DNA of 64,000 nucleotides from Planctomycetota bacterium (lineage in GTDB: Bacteria; Planctomycetota; UBA1135; GCA-002686595). The notes beneath the pieces were generated by a model, which worked only from the letters and a program-made list of their open reading frames with translations, had not been told where the DNA came from and made no database searches. The stretch is from NCBI GenBank assembly GCA_016220085.1, contig JACRIN010000065.1, positions 1 to 64,000 of the forward strand. Direction: 5' to 3'. Shown here piece by piece: positions 44,560-53,827 of the stretch. Both the position numbers and the translations under genes were made by a program. Position 1 is the stretch's first letter, and each line of letters begins with the position of its first letter.

Positions 44560-46767
44560 TCACTTCGGCCACACCCACGCGACCAGGCCGACGTCGACGT
44601 ACTGACCGCCTGCGGTCTGCTTGCAGTGCACGGCGAGCGTGTTGGCGCCGCTCTTCAGCGCCGCGCGCGCGGCGGGCGACAGCGGCACTTCCTCGTAGCT
44701 CGTCGTGTAGCCCGCGAGCTTCGCGGCGAGCACGCCGTTGATCCAGACCTCGCAGTCCTCGTCGTGATGCACCGCGAGCAACACGTCCTCGGGCGCGGTC
44801 GACGGGTGGAACTGGAACTCGCGGCGCAGCCATAGGTCGCTGGTCGTCCATTCGGTGCGCACCCACGAGCCCGGCGTTTCGCGCGTGCCGAAACCCGCGA
44901 GCCCGCTCTCGAAGCCCGAGACGTCGAAGCCGGGCCGCTCCCAGCCTTCCGCGGGCGCGGTCAGCGTGTAGCGCCATCGGAGCTCCTCGCGTCGGCCGTC
45001 GGGGACGAGCACGCGCAACGCCGGATGCGGCCCGCGGTTCGCGCGCGCGAAGAGCCGCGGCTCGGCCTTGAACACCCGGTCGTACGTCAGCAAGCCGTTG
45101 ATCTCGCCCTCGACGTCGGTGAGCTGCGTGTAGACGACCGCGGCGAGCCCGGCGGTCTTCGCGAAGTCGTGGCAGCGTCGCAGCATCGACGTGTAGCTCG
45201 TCACCAGCATCTCCGCGCTCTCGTCCTCGCGGTAGCCCCACGAATCGGCTTGCCAGAGATGGTCCTTCACGCGCAGCGCGATGCCGCCGAACTCACCGAG
45301 CACCGCCGCGAAGCCGGTCGGCACGATCTGCGCCGTCGGAGCGGGATAGTGGTGGAAGTCGACGACGTCGCCGACCGATCCGTGGGTCCAACCCGACGCG
45401 TCGGTGATCGGACGCGTCGGGTCGAGCTTGCGGACGAGCTCGACGTAGCGCGCGGTGTCGTGCTGGCCCCAACCCTCGTTGAAGACGATCCAGTGCACGA
45501 TGCTCGGGTGGAAGGCGCGTTCGCGCAGCAGCTCGACGAGCTCGCGCTCGAACGCCGCCGCGTCCGGCTCGCCGCCGTCGCGCGGGCTCGGCATGTCCTG
45601 CCAGACCATCAAGCCGAGGCGATCGCAGTGCCAGTACCAACGCTCGGGCTCGACTTTGACGTGCTTGCGCGCGAAGTCGAAGCCCAGGGCCTTCGTCGCC
45701 TCGACGTCGGCGGCGAGCGCGGCATCGTTCGGCGCCGTGTAGAGTCCGTCCGGCCACCAGCCCTGGTCGAGCACGCCGATCGGGAAGAGCTGCGCGCCGT
45801 TGAGGTAGATGCGCGTGAACGCGCCGTCCGCCTTCAACTCGATTTCGCGCAACGCGCAGTAGCTCCTCACCTCGTCGAGCACGCGTCCGTCGCGCAGCAC
45901 GCGCACGACGAGTTCGTGCAACACCGGCGTCGCGGGCGACCACGACGCGGCGTCGCCGAGTTCGAGCACCGCGACGGTCGCCGCGACGCGCACCTTGCGC
46001 GCGAGCGCGGGAGCCTCGACCTCGAGCTCGTCGCCCGCGCGCCAGCCGCCGACCTCGGCGGCCAGAGCGACGCTCGCGGGCCGGCCGTCGCGCGCGATCC
46101 GCGTCACGGGCGTCAGTCGGTCGACGTGGGCTTCGCCGAGCGGCTCGAGCCACACCGTCTGCCAGATCCCGGTGACCGCCGTGTACCAGATGCCTCCGGG
46201 TTTCACGCGCTGCTTGCCGAGCGGCTGTCCGCCCGCATCGGTCGGGTCGAAGACGTCGACGACGAGCTCGTGCTCCTTCCTCGCCAAATCGAGCGCGCCC
46301 GCGAGGTCGAAGCCGAACGCGTCGAAGCCTCCCTCGTGCACGCCGACCTCGCGCCCGTCGACTACGACGCGCGCGCGCCAGTCGACCGCGCCGAAGTTCA
46401 AGCGCACGCGCCGGCCGCTCCACGCCGTCGGGATCTCGAACCGCCTGCGGTAGACGACGCGCTCGGCGTGCGCGCCGATGCCGGAGAGCGCCGACTCGAT
46501 CGCGAACGGCACCACGACGCGGCGGTCGAACGCGAGCTCGCGCTCGTCCGCGGACTTCGGCAGGGAGCACTCCCACGTACCGTTGAGATTCAGCCAGTCC
46601 CCGCGCACCAAGCTCGGCCGCGGGTACTCCGGCCACGGCGCTCGGGCGTCGACCGCGGCCGCCCAGCGGGTGCTCAACCGTTGCTGCGGCGCGGCGTCCT
46701 GCGCGCGCGTCGGCGTCGCGGAGGCGACGACGAGAAGGGTCCCTAGGAACGAAAGGAGGGGCGACAT
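44560..46767 (-). CDS. exported glycoside hydrolase family 2 enzyme
   Basis: The 735-residue protein has a signal peptide (ending TPTRAQ). The GH2 layout is clear: sugar-binding jelly roll (WLNLNGTWECSLP, YRRRFEIPTAWSGRRVRLNFGAVDW, truncated), Ig domain, and TIM barrel. The acid/base Glu is in FNEGWGQHD (about 429) and the nucleophile in LGEFGG (about 490); DQGWWPDGLYTAP and ARKHVKVEPERWYWHCDRLG are typical of the beta-galactosidase-like subgroup. A C-terminal carbohydrate-binding beta domain follows (LRREFQFHPS, NGVLAAKLAGY). It cleaves beta-linked sugars outside the cytoplasm; the exact sugar is not set by sequence. Confidence 0.92.
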   Translation of the reverse strand: MSPLLSFLGTLLVVASATPTRAQDAAPQQRLSTRWAAAVDARAPWPEYPRPSLVRGDWLNLNGTWECSLPKSADERELAFDRRVVVPFAIESALSGIGAHAERVVYRRRFEIPTAWSGRRVRLNFGAVDWRARVVVDGREVGVHEGGFDAFGFDLAGALDLARKEHELVVDVFDPTDAGGQPLGKQRVKPGGIWYTAVTGIWQTVWLEPLGEAHVDRLTPVTRIARDGRPASVALAAEVGGWRAGDELEVEAPALARKVRVAATVAVLELGDAASWSPATPVLHELVVRVLRDGRVLDEVRSYCALREIELKADGAFTRIYLNGAQLFPIGVLDQGWWPDGLYTAPNDAALAADVEATKALGFDFARKHVKVEPERWYWHCDRLGLMVWQDMPSPRDGGEPDAAAFERELVELLRERAFHPSIVHWIVFNEGWGQHDTARYVELVRKLDPTRPITDASGWTHGSVGDVVDFHHYPAPTAQIVPTGFAAVLGEFGGIALRVKDHLWQADSWGYREDESAEMLVTSYTSMLRRCHDFAKTAGLAAVVYTQLTDVEGEINGLLTYDRVFKAEPRLFARANRGPHPALRVLVPDGRREELRWRYTLTAPAEGWERPGFDVSGFESGLAGFGTRETPGSWVRTEWTTSDLWLRREFQFHPSTAPEDVLLAVHHDEDCEVWINGVLAAKLAGYTTSYEEVPLSPAARAALKSGANTLAVHCKQTAGGQYVDVGLVAWVWPK

Positions 46768-46775
46768 CGCCCCTC

Positions 46776-46781
46776 AAGGTA
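46776..46781 (-). promoter_or_regulatory. -10-like TACCTT box, GH2 gene
   Basis: TACCTT on the minus strand lies 8 nt before the ATG at 46767. The spacer contains GAGGGG, which may also serve the ribosome. Confidence 0.45.
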
Positions 46782-46837
46782 TCGGTGCCCGGTGCTCGCC
46801 GCCACGCGGCCGCGGCCCGGCGATCGGCGTGTCGAGC

Positions 46838-47059
46838 TCAGTTGCTCGCCGCGATGAGGACCGCCAGGAAGGCGCCCCAGAGGACGATCCCGATCCAACG
46901 CTCGAGGGCGAGGGCTTGACCACGGTAACCGACGACCGCGACCGCTTCGGGTCGTTCCGCGCGGTGGCGAGCAAGGGCCTGCATGATGGATTGGCGTCGC
47001 ATGGCGGTGAATCGGACGAGGGGGACTAGCCGTCGGTCCAGACTCTTCCTACGAAGCAT
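46838..47059 (-). CDS. possible small membrane protein
   Basis: A 73-codon frame ends in one convincing membrane helix (LERWIGIVLWGAFLAVLIAASN) after a basic N-terminus. Shorter starts at 47003 or 46985 would keep the helix. GGGGAA precedes the ATG at 47059. I recognise no family, and the case rests on the hydrophobic tail in an otherwise empty gap, so it may not be real. Confidence 0.35.
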   Translation of the reverse strand: MLRRKSLDRRLVPLVRFTAMRRQSIMQALARHRAERPEAVAVVGYRGQALALERWIGIVLWGAFLAVLIAASN

Positions 47060-47069
47060 TTCCCCAAAA

Positions 47070-47222
47070 CGATGGAGCCGAGCCCGTCATTACGGTCCGG
47101 CGAGCTCTTTCGGGGCCGCACGATGGCGCCGAGCCCGTCATTACGGTCCGGCGAGCGCTTTCGGAGCCGTACGACGGCGCCGAGCTCGTCATTACAATCC
47201 GGCGCGCCCCTTCGGAGCCGTC
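47070..47222 (+). repeat. 51-bp unit in three tandem copies upstream of small zinc-ribbon gene
   Basis: Copies are at 47070-47120, 47121-47171 and 47172-47222. Each contains GCCGAGCxCGTCATTACxxTCCGGCG. The first two are nearly identical; the third has diverged and turns TTACGGT into TTACAAT. Each copy thus carries a TACnnT -10-like box. Confidence 0.85.
47193..47198 (+). promoter_or_regulatory. -10-like TACAAT box in third 51-bp copy
   Basis: TACAAT is the best -10 match among the three copies and sits 31 nt before the ATG at 47230. Confidence 0.45.
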
Positions 47223-47229
47223 GCCCGCC

Positions 47230-47523
47230 ATGGAAACCCGTCAGATCGAGGTCACGTGTCCGTGCTGTCAGAAGCGCCTAGCCATCGACGTCCGCACCGA
47301 GCGCGTGATGCGCGCGTGGTCGCCGAAGGACGTCGACGAAGCGGGCAAGCCGAAGGTCGAGGAGAAGGACTGGGACCAGGCGCTCTCGAAGGTCAAAGGC
47401 CGCGAGAGCGCCGGAACGGGCAAGCTCGACCAGTTCCTCGATTCGGAGCGCGGTAAAGCCAAGCGCCTCGAGGAAAAGTTCCTGGAGGCCCAGAAGAAGC
47501 TGGAGAAGCCCGACGCCGAATGA
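47230..47523 (+). CDS. small zinc-ribbon-like conserved hypothetical
   Basis: The 97-residue protein starts IEVTCPCCQKRLAID, a short CPCC knuckle, then a long highly charged helix (KVEEKDWDQALSKVKG, KAKRLEEKFLEAQKKLEK). Proteins of this form occur in Acidobacteria and Planctomycetota; no function is known. A single CPCC cannot complete a four-Cys zinc site, so dimerisation or partner residues would be needed. It is preceded by the triplicated 51-bp element and is tail-to-tail with the coiled-coil gene. Confidence 0.75.
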   Translation: METRQIEVTCPCCQKRLAIDVRTERVMRAWSPKDVDEAGKPKVEEKDWDQALSKVKGRESAGTGKLDQFLDSERGKAKRLEEKFLEAQKKLEKPDAE

Positions 47524-47535
47524 ACGGCGTCGCGT

Positions 47536-49332
47536 TCAGGAGCCGGCGACCTTCTCGTTGGTGAGCTCGCTCTCGAGGTTCTCGATCACCGGCTTGAGCT
47601 CGGCGAGCAGCGACTGCGCGATCTCGAATTGATGCGCGTGCGCCGAGAGGGAGTCGCGGTACTTCTGGATCTCGGCGTCGGCGCGCTCGAGCTTGGTCGC
47701 GGACTCCTGCAGCGAGCGGTCGCGTGCAAGCAGGGTCTCGCGCTCGCGCGCGACCTCGAGGTCGAGCGCCTCGACACGCGCCGAGACCTCGGAGAGACGT
47801 TGCTCGCGATCCGCGAGTTCGCCGCGCTTCAGCTCGAGCTCGCGCTCGCGGCCGACGCTGCGCTCGGTCCAGTGCGCGACCGAAGCCTTCAGTGCGCGAC
47901 ATTCGTCGATCGCGCCGGTCAGCTCTTGGGTCAGCGACGCGACGCGCTCCTCCGAGGCGCTCAGCGCTTGCTGGTGCTCGCTGCGCAGCGCCTCGAGCTC
48001 GCCGGAGAGCTCGGTCTTCTTCACGTCGAGCTCTCGCGCGAGCGTCTCGGACCCCGCGAGCAGCCGCGACTTCTCGGTCAGCGTCGTCGCGAGTTCACGA
48101 GCGCGCGCCTCGAGCCCGACGATCGTCGCGGCGCGTTCGTCGGACTCCGTGCCCAGCTCGCGGCAACGCGCACGCAGGGCGTCGAGCTCGATCGATTGCG
48201 TTTGCGCGCGGCTGTCGAGCTCCGCGAGCTGCGACGCGAGCGCGAGGCCCTGCGCTTCGGTCGTCCGTTGCGCGGAATGCGCCTTGTCGAGCTCGAGCTG
48301 GACGCAATCGAGGTTGCGGCCGAGCTCGTCGGCGCGCTCCGTCAACCCGTTGTTCGCGGCGACCAGCGCCTCGAGGTCGGCGCACGCCTTCGCGAAGCGG
48401 CCCTCGAAGTCCGCGATCTCGCCGCGCAGGTGCTGGACCTCGTCGTAGTGCGCTGAAGCCGCTTCAGCGGCGCGCTTCTCGAGCTCGGTGTACTCGCCGC
48501 GCCACTTCTCGGCGTCACGACGGCTCTCGGTCGCCTGATGCAGCAGGGGATCGAGGCTGCTCAAGCGCTCGCTGAGCGCCGCGACTTCGGCGGTTTTCGC
48601 TTCGGCGAGCTCGCGCGCCTTCGCCTGCCACTCGCTGACGACCGCCTTCACCCTCGCGAGGTCCTCGATCAGCGGCTCGACCGAACCGTTGGCCTCCGCC
48701 GTCGGCGCGCTCGCGGGCGCGGCGCGTTGCTCGAGCTCGGAACACTTCTGCTTCCAGCCGTCGACCTCGGCGCGCGCGTCGACCAGCTCCGCCTCGACGT
48801 TGCGAAGCGACTCCTGCAACGGTTGCAGGCTCGCGATGCGCATGCGGGTCTCGGACAGCGAGCGTCGTTCGCGCTCCAGCACCTCTTCCTGCTCCGCGCG
48901 GCCGCCGTCGAGCTTCCGCTGCAGCTCCGCGACCGTCTGCGCGCCGCCGTCGTCGGTGACGACCTCGATCGCGTCTTCGTCCGCGTCGTCCATCCACGCG
49001 AGGGTCTCCTCGGTGCTCGCCGCTTCGGCCGGCGCCGGTTCGCCGACGTGCGCGGACAGGGCGGCCTTCAGTTGCTCGATGTGCTCCTTCTGGACCGTGA
49101 ACAGCTCCTTGAACGTCTGCTCGTGCTGCGAGAACGACTCGACCACGGTCTTCACCTGGACTTCGAGCTCCTCGTACGCCTCGAGCCGCTCCTCCAGCCG
49201 CTCGGTCATGCCCGCCTCGGTCTTCTTGCGGTCGTCGCGGTAGCGGCGATCGAGCACGATCGCGGCGACCGCGCAGCCGCAGCACATGAAGAACCCGGCG
49301 ACCAGGAACCACGGAATCGAATTGAAGATCAT
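47536..49332 (-). CDS. membrane-anchored long coiled-coil protein
   Basis: The 598-residue protein has one N-terminal helix (IPWFLVAGFFMCCGCAVAAIVL) and then almost unbroken Glu/Arg/Ala/Leu heptads to the C-terminus, with one acidic break (AWMDDADEDAIEVVTDDGG). It resembles SMC- or KfrA-like rods without ATPase ends. I chose the ATG at 49332 because it precedes the membrane helix and has GGAAAG upstream; the open frame further upstream is Arg-rich shadow. Role is probably structural at the inner membrane, unproven. Confidence 0.78.
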   Translation of the reverse strand: MIFNSIPWFLVAGFFMCCGCAVAAIVLDRRYRDDRKKTEAGMTERLEERLEAYEELEVQVKTVVESFSQHEQTFKELFTVQKEHIEQLKAALSAHVGEPAPAEAASTEETLAWMDDADEDAIEVVTDDGGAQTVAELQRKLDGGRAEQEEVLERERRSLSETRMRIASLQPLQESLRNVEAELVDARAEVDGWKQKCSELEQRAAPASAPTAEANGSVEPLIEDLARVKAVVSEWQAKARELAEAKTAEVAALSERLSSLDPLLHQATESRRDAEKWRGEYTELEKRAAEAASAHYDEVQHLRGEIADFEGRFAKACADLEALVAANNGLTERADELGRNLDCVQLELDKAHSAQRTTEAQGLALASQLAELDSRAQTQSIELDALRARCRELGTESDERAATIVGLEARARELATTLTEKSRLLAGSETLARELDVKKTELSGELEALRSEHQQALSASEERVASLTQELTGAIDECRALKASVAHWTERSVGRERELELKRGELADREQRLSEVSARVEALDLEVARERETLLARDRSLQESATKLERADAEIQKYRDSLSAHAHQFEIAQSLLAELKPVIENLESELTNEKVAGS

Positions 49333-49565
49333 CTGAGCTTTCCGACGGGGACGGTTCTCTGCACGAGCACGCGGAGGTTTCCCCGTGATCGGCCCATCCG
49401 GCGACGCTTCCGTAGCTCGATCGGTCGCCGCCCGGTTCGGAGCTCGCGATCGGGAAAGTCCTTCCCGCCTCCCGCGAACGTCGGAGCGCGGCGCGAGAAG
49501 CAGCGCGGCCGCGCGGGCCCCGAATGGGGCGCCGCGCGGCCGTCGCGAGCGGGGTGGGAGCGAGC

Positions 49566-51260
49566 TCAGTTCTGGATCGTCCACTGCACGCCGGACGAAA
49601 GCCCGATCGTGCCCTGGCTCGCCGGATCGCGGTACCAGAACTGGCCGAAGAGCGTGTTGCCCGCGCCGATCGCGGCGAGGTCGGTGTGGCTCCAGTGGTA
49701 GTAGAGCTCACCCGAGCAATCGCTCGTCGGCGGCGCGGAGCCCGCGGAGAACTCGACCGGCGTGCGGATGATCGGCGGCATCACGCAGAGCTCGCCGCCT
49801 TGGAACGGCTTCTGATCCGGCAGCGTGCCCCAGAAGAACAGTCCGTTCTTGTTGTTGAGCACGTTGAGGACGCCGAGCGTGAAGTTGTCGGGCCCCGAGA
49901 GCGTCGGATGGCCGTACGCGACGATGTCGGGCGTGCAGCCGAGCGAGTTCACCTTCGCATTGCAGTACGTGATCGTGTCGGAGCCCGCGACCGGCAGACA
50001 ACCGGCGGCGACCACCCAGTTGCGGATGTCGGCGACCGACAGCGAGTGGAAGTAGTTGTTGATGTTCACCATGCCGCCGCCGCAGAGGTGGCAGTAGCTC
50101 ATGATCGTGCCGCTGCTCGTGCAGACCTGCGCGGTCTGGCAGCCGCCGAAGTAGCCGTTCGGCGCGCACTGATCGGCGGGCGGGCAGTAGTCGTGCGTGT
50201 GCGGCGCGCCGAAGTTGTGGCCGAGCTCGTGCGCACTCACCATGTAGTCCCACGTGCCCGGGTTGACCGTCGGAGGGAAGCTCACGCCGCCGTAGATGTT
50301 GCCGGCGACCGAGAAGTTCCAAGGCTGGTTGCAGAGCCCGGGCAACCACGCGACGCCGCCGCCGAGGTTCGCGCCGGACAGGAAGTGCGCGACGTGCGCG
50401 CCGCCGGGCACGGCCCATTGCCACGCGGCTTGGAACTCGCCGAGGAGTCCGCCCGCGCCGCCGCCTTGCTCCTGCGTGACCCAGGGGTCGTTCGCGGTGG
50501 TGTAGAACTGCATGTAGGGGAACGTCAGGCGGACGCTGATCTGCTCTTCGTAGCGATAGCTGACCCAGCTCATCAACGTCGCGACGTACGTCATCTCCGC
50601 GTTGAGGTCGCCGAAGACCTGGAAGAGCTGGTAGTCGGTCTCGATCGCGATCTTGGCTTCGAAGAGCGACGTCGGAACGTACTTCGGCGCGGACGGCGGC
50701 GCGTACGTGTGCGGACCGACGGTCAGCTCGTCGAGCTTGCAGAACTCGCCGAGCGCGCGGCCCGCGCGATTCAAGCTCGACTCGGTCGTGAAGTACGCGC
50801 GGCTCTTCGACCAGCCGCCGAGCTCCGGCGCGTTCGCTTCGGCCATCAAGTGGACGATCTCGCCGCCGCTCGAGATCCAACCGCGCGAGCCCCAGCGCGA
50901 GAGCGCGAGCGCGACGTCGGAGTTCGGCTCGCCGCGAACGCGGCCGGTCCAGACGCTGAGCCCGAGCTCCGAGATCGCGCGCGGCGCGGGCACGCCGTCG
51001 ACCTGCGCGGCGATGTTCCGCGACTCGAGGTCGACCTGCGTGAGCTCGAGGTCGACCGTGCGCCCGTCGGGGAGCTCGACCGCGGCGAGATCGACACGCC
51101 CGAGGTTCGCGAGGTCCTCGAAGTCGTCGTAGCGCGGCGTGAGATCGAGTCGGTCGCCGCTGCGCTCGTCGACGTCGAAGGGGAACGCGCGCAACGGCAC
51201 GATCTGGGCGGAAGCGGACGTGGCGCAGAGCGCCATGGCGATCACGATGGTCGTTTTCAT
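49566..51260 (-). CDS. secreted zinc metalloprotease (M12-like) with shared C-terminal module
   Basis: The 564-residue protein has a signal peptide (ending SASAQ). The zinc site is HELGHNFGAPHTH at about 343-355 (HExxHxxGxxH), followed by the Met-turn SGTIMSYC; this is a metzincin of the reprolysin/M12 type. Residues 20-190 act as a propeptide-like region. The C-terminal about 150 residues form the module seen in two other proteins here (ITYCNAKVNSLGCTP, VLNNKNGLFFW, GGELCVMPPIIR, FGQFWYRDP, IGLSSGVQW). GAGG precedes the ATG by 8 nt. It should cleave extracellular or surface proteins. Confidence 0.9.
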   Translation of the reverse strand: MKTTIVIAMALCATSASAQIVPLRAFPFDVDERSGDRLDLTPRYDDFEDLANLGRVDLAAVELPDGRTVDLELTQVDLESRNIAAQVDGVPAPRAISELGLSVWTGRVRGEPNSDVALALSRWGSRGWISSGGEIVHLMAEANAPELGGWSKSRAYFTTESSLNRAGRALGEFCKLDELTVGPHTYAPPSAPKYVPTSLFEAKIAIETDYQLFQVFGDLNAEMTYVATLMSWVSYRYEEQISVRLTFPYMQFYTTANDPWVTQEQGGGAGGLLGEFQAAWQWAVPGGAHVAHFLSGANLGGGVAWLPGLCNQPWNFSVAGNIYGGVSFPPTVNPGTWDYMVSAHELGHNFGAPHTHDYCPPADQCAPNGYFGGCQTAQVCTSSGTIMSYCHLCGGGMVNINNYFHSLSVADIRNWVVAAGCLPVAGSDTITYCNAKVNSLGCTPDIVAYGHPTLSGPDNFTLGVLNVLNNKNGLFFWGTLPDQKPFQGGELCVMPPIIRTPVEFSAGSAPPTSDCSGELYYHWSHTDLAAIGAGNTLFGQFWYRDPASQGTIGLSSGVQWTIQN

Positions 51261-51349
51261 GGTGGGATCCTCTTGGACGAGCTCTCCCAACCTAACCCGA
51301 GCACGCCGCGAGTTGCGCGGTGCGGGTGAAATCGCCGACGGGCGCGCTT

Positions 51350-53749
51350 TCAGCCCAAGCGGCGCGAAACCAGGCGCAGGCTGTTGAGCACGACGATCAC
51401 GCTCGAGCTCGCCATCGCCGCCGCGGCCCAGTGCGGAGGCAGCGCGCCGAGCCCCGCGAGCTCGAACAACCCCGCCGCGGCCGGCAACGCGACCACGTTG
51501 TAGCCGAAGGCCCAGAACAGATTGCCGCGAACGATCTTCCGCGTCGCGCGGGCGAGGTCGAGCAAGGTGACGAGCTTCGCCGGATCGTCGACGAGCAGCG
51601 CGGCGTCCGCCGCTTCGAGCGCGACGTCCGCGCCGCCGCCCATCGCGATGCCGACATCCGACGCAGCGAGCGCCGGCGCGTCGTTGACGCCGTCGCCGAC
51701 CATCGCGACCGCGCCGTGGCTCGCGCGCAGCTTTGCGATCGCACCCGCCTTCTCGTCGGGGCGCAGCTCGGCGCGCGCGTCGTCGAGCCCGAGCTCGCGC
51801 GCCAGTCGCTGCACCGCCGCCGGATGGTCGCCCGAGAGCAGCGTCAGCGCGCGTCCGCGCGCACGGAGCTCGGCGACGGTGCGCGCGGCGCTCGGACGCG
51901 CGGGATCGACGAAGCCGAACACGGCGACGAGCGCGCCGTCGACCAGCAGCACGACGCCGGTCTCGCCGCGCTCCGCGAGCGGCGCGAGCAGGCGCGCGAG
52001 CTCGCGCTCGTCCGCGCCGCGTTCGCGCGCCGCGCGCGGGCTGCCGAGCCAAACCGCGCGACCGCGCACCTTGGCGGACGCACCGCGGCCGGGCTCGCTC
52101 GCGAAGTCCATCACGGCCCTCGGCGCGAGCCCGCGCGCCTCGGCGGCGGTGACCAGCGCGCGCGCAAACGGGTGCTCGCTCTGCGCCTCGACGGAAGCGG
52201 CGAGCTCCAAGCGCTCGCGGTCGCGCGCCCCGTCGTCGCCCAGCGAAGCGGCGGCGCCATGGGGCGAAGCCCTCGAGTCGGCAAGCGAAGCACCCGCGCC
52301 GCGAGTCGGCGCACTCTCGCCGCCGAGCGACGCGCCTGCACTGCCGAGCGACGCGGCTGTGCTGCCGAGCGAAGCGGGTGCGCCGCCGGGCGATGCGGCC
52401 GAGTCGGCGTGCGCGATCGTCGCGAGCTCGGGCTGGCCGCGGGTCAGCGTCCCGGTCTTGTCGAGCGCGAGCGTTCGCAGGCCCGCGAGCGTCTCCAAGA
52501 CCTCCGCATCCTTGACCAGAAGCCCTTCGCGCGCCGCGCGCCCGCTCGCCGCGACGATCGCGGTCGGAGTCGCGAGCCCGAGCGCGCACGGACACGCCGC
52601 GACCAGCACCGCGACCGCGTGGGCGAGCGCTCGCGACACGTCGTGCGAGCCGAGCCACCAACCGACGAACGTCACCGCGGCGATCGCGAGCACCACCGGC
52701 ACGAAGACGGCGCTGATGCGATCGGCGAGCCGTTGCACGCGCGGCTTCGAGCCCTGCGCTCGCCGCACCCATGTCGCGATGCGCCCGACCGCCGAGTCGG
52801 CGCCGATCGCGGTCGCGCGGATCGACAGCGCGCCGGTGTGGTTCTGCGTGCCGGCGTGGACGCGGTCGCCGACGCGCTTCTCGATCGGCGCGCTCTCGCC
52901 GGTCAGCAGCGATTCGTCGACGCTGGAGCCGCCGTCGAGCACCTCGCCGTCGACCGGGATGCGCTCGCCCGGCCGCACGCGCACCAGCGAGCCGAGCGCG
53001 ACCTCGGCGAGCGGCACTTCGACCTCGACGCCGCGTTTCAGGACGCGCGCGGTCGGCGGCGCGAGCTCGACCAACGCTCGCAAGGCGTCGCCGGTCTTGG
53101 CACGAGCGCGCGCTTCGAGCCAACGCCCGAGCAGCACGAACACCATGATCATCAGCGCCGCGTGCAGGTGCGATTCGCCGCTGCCGAAGCCCGGCGCGAG
53201 CCAAGCGGCGAGCGCGGAGCCCCACGCGGCGAGCGTGCCGATCGCGACCAGCGTGTTCATGTCCGGCGCGCGGCGCGAGAGAGCGCGCAAGCCGTCGCGC
53301 AGGACGTCGAAGCCGGCGACGAACTGCACCGGCAGCGAAAGCGCGAGCGCGGCGAGCGCCGGCGCGGTGTGCACGCTGCCGTGCGGCGCGTGCTCCGCGA
53401 GCGCCGAGGCGACGCCGAAGCCGATCGCGATCATCAAGTTGCGCTGCGTGCGCGCTCGGGACTTGCGCTCGCTCTCCTCGGCGAAGCGCACGTCGTTCAC
53501 CAGCGAACCGGCGGCGCCGAAAGCCTCGTCGGGCACGCGATAGCCCGCCGCGCGCACCGCGGCTCGGATGCGCTCGTCGTCGGCGAGCTCCGGGTCGCGC
53601 GAGAGCGTCGCGCTGCGCGAACCGAAGCTCACTTCGGCCGCCGCGACGCCGGGAACGCCGCGCAGAGCTCGCTCGACGCTCTGCGCGCACGCCTGGCAAG
53701 TCATCCCTGCGATGGGGACGACCAGGTCCTCAAGCGCTCGCTCCGACAT
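51350..53749 (-). CDS. copA: Cu+-exporting P1B-type ATPase
   Basis: The 799-residue pump has an N-terminal metal-binding domain with GMTCQAC (C18, C21), the TGES actuator motif, membrane metal site CPC (386-388), phosphorylation site DKTGT (D430), SEHPFA and GDGVNDAP. The last helices have FGYNVVALP and [12 protein letters not shown], the YN and MxxSS signatures of the Cu+ subgroup (P1B-1). It exports Cu+ from the cytoplasm using ATP. An unusual Ala/Ser/Gly heptad insert lies in the nucleotide-binding domain between DKTGT and HP. The start at 53749 follows a TACCCT box by 7 nt; the LOG-family gene diverges 78 nt away. Confidence 0.95.
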   Translation of the reverse strand: MSERALEDLVVPIAGMTCQACAQSVERALRGVPGVAAAEVSFGSRSATLSRDPELADDERIRAAVRAAGYRVPDEAFGAAGSLVNDVRFAEESERKSRARTQRNLMIAIGFGVASALAEHAPHGSVHTAPALAALALSLPVQFVAGFDVLRDGLRALSRRAPDMNTLVAIGTLAAWGSALAAWLAPGFGSGESHLHAALMIMVFVLLGRWLEARARAKTGDALRALVELAPPTARVLKRGVEVEVPLAEVALGSLVRVRPGERIPVDGEVLDGGSSVDESLLTGESAPIEKRVGDRVHAGTQNHTGALSIRATAIGADSAVGRIATWVRRAQGSKPRVQRLADRISAVFVPVVLAIAAVTFVGWWLGSHDVSRALAHAVAVLVAACPCALGLATPTAIVAASGRAAREGLLVKDAEVLETLAGLRTLALDKTGTLTRGQPELATIAHADSAASPGGAPASLGSTAASLGSAGASLGGESAPTRGAGASLADSRASPHGAAASLGDDGARDRERLELAASVEAQSEHPFARALVTAAEARGLAPRAVMDFASEPGRGASAKVRGRAVWLGSPRAARERGADERELARLLAPLAERGETGVVLLVDGALVAVFGFVDPARPSAARTVAELRARGRALTLLSGDHPAAVQRLARELGLDDARAELRPDEKAGAIAKLRASHGAVAMVGDGVNDAPALAASDVGIAMGGGADVALEAADAALLVDDPAKLVTLLDLARATRKIVRGNLFWAFGYNVVALPAAAGLFELAGLGALPPHWAAAAMASSSVIVVLNSLRLVSRRLG
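52229..52396 (-). repeat. 21-bp coding minisatellite, eight units, inside copA
   Basis: Eight 21-bp units fill 52229-52396 exactly. Each encodes a heptad beginning Ala-Ser/Pro: [56 protein letters not shown]. The frame is kept, and the insert should form a flexible loop in the N-domain. Confidence 0.88.
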
Positions 53750-53756
53750 GACGATC

Positions 53757-53762
53757 AGGGTA
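53757..53762 (-). promoter_or_regulatory. -10-like TACCCT box, copA
   Basis: TACCCT on the minus strand lies 7 nt before the copA ATG. No palindromic metal-regulator site is obvious in the 78-nt divergent gap. Confidence 0.4.
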
Positions 53763-53827
53763 GCCTTCCGCGTTCTCGCATCGCGCCGAGCGTCCGTGAA
53801 GTCCCCCCGCGAGCGACGACCACCAGC

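Noticed and set aside
51320-53827. Long plus-strand frame leading into the LOG gene
   Set aside because: It is antisense to copA over most of its length; only the part from 53828 has family similarity.
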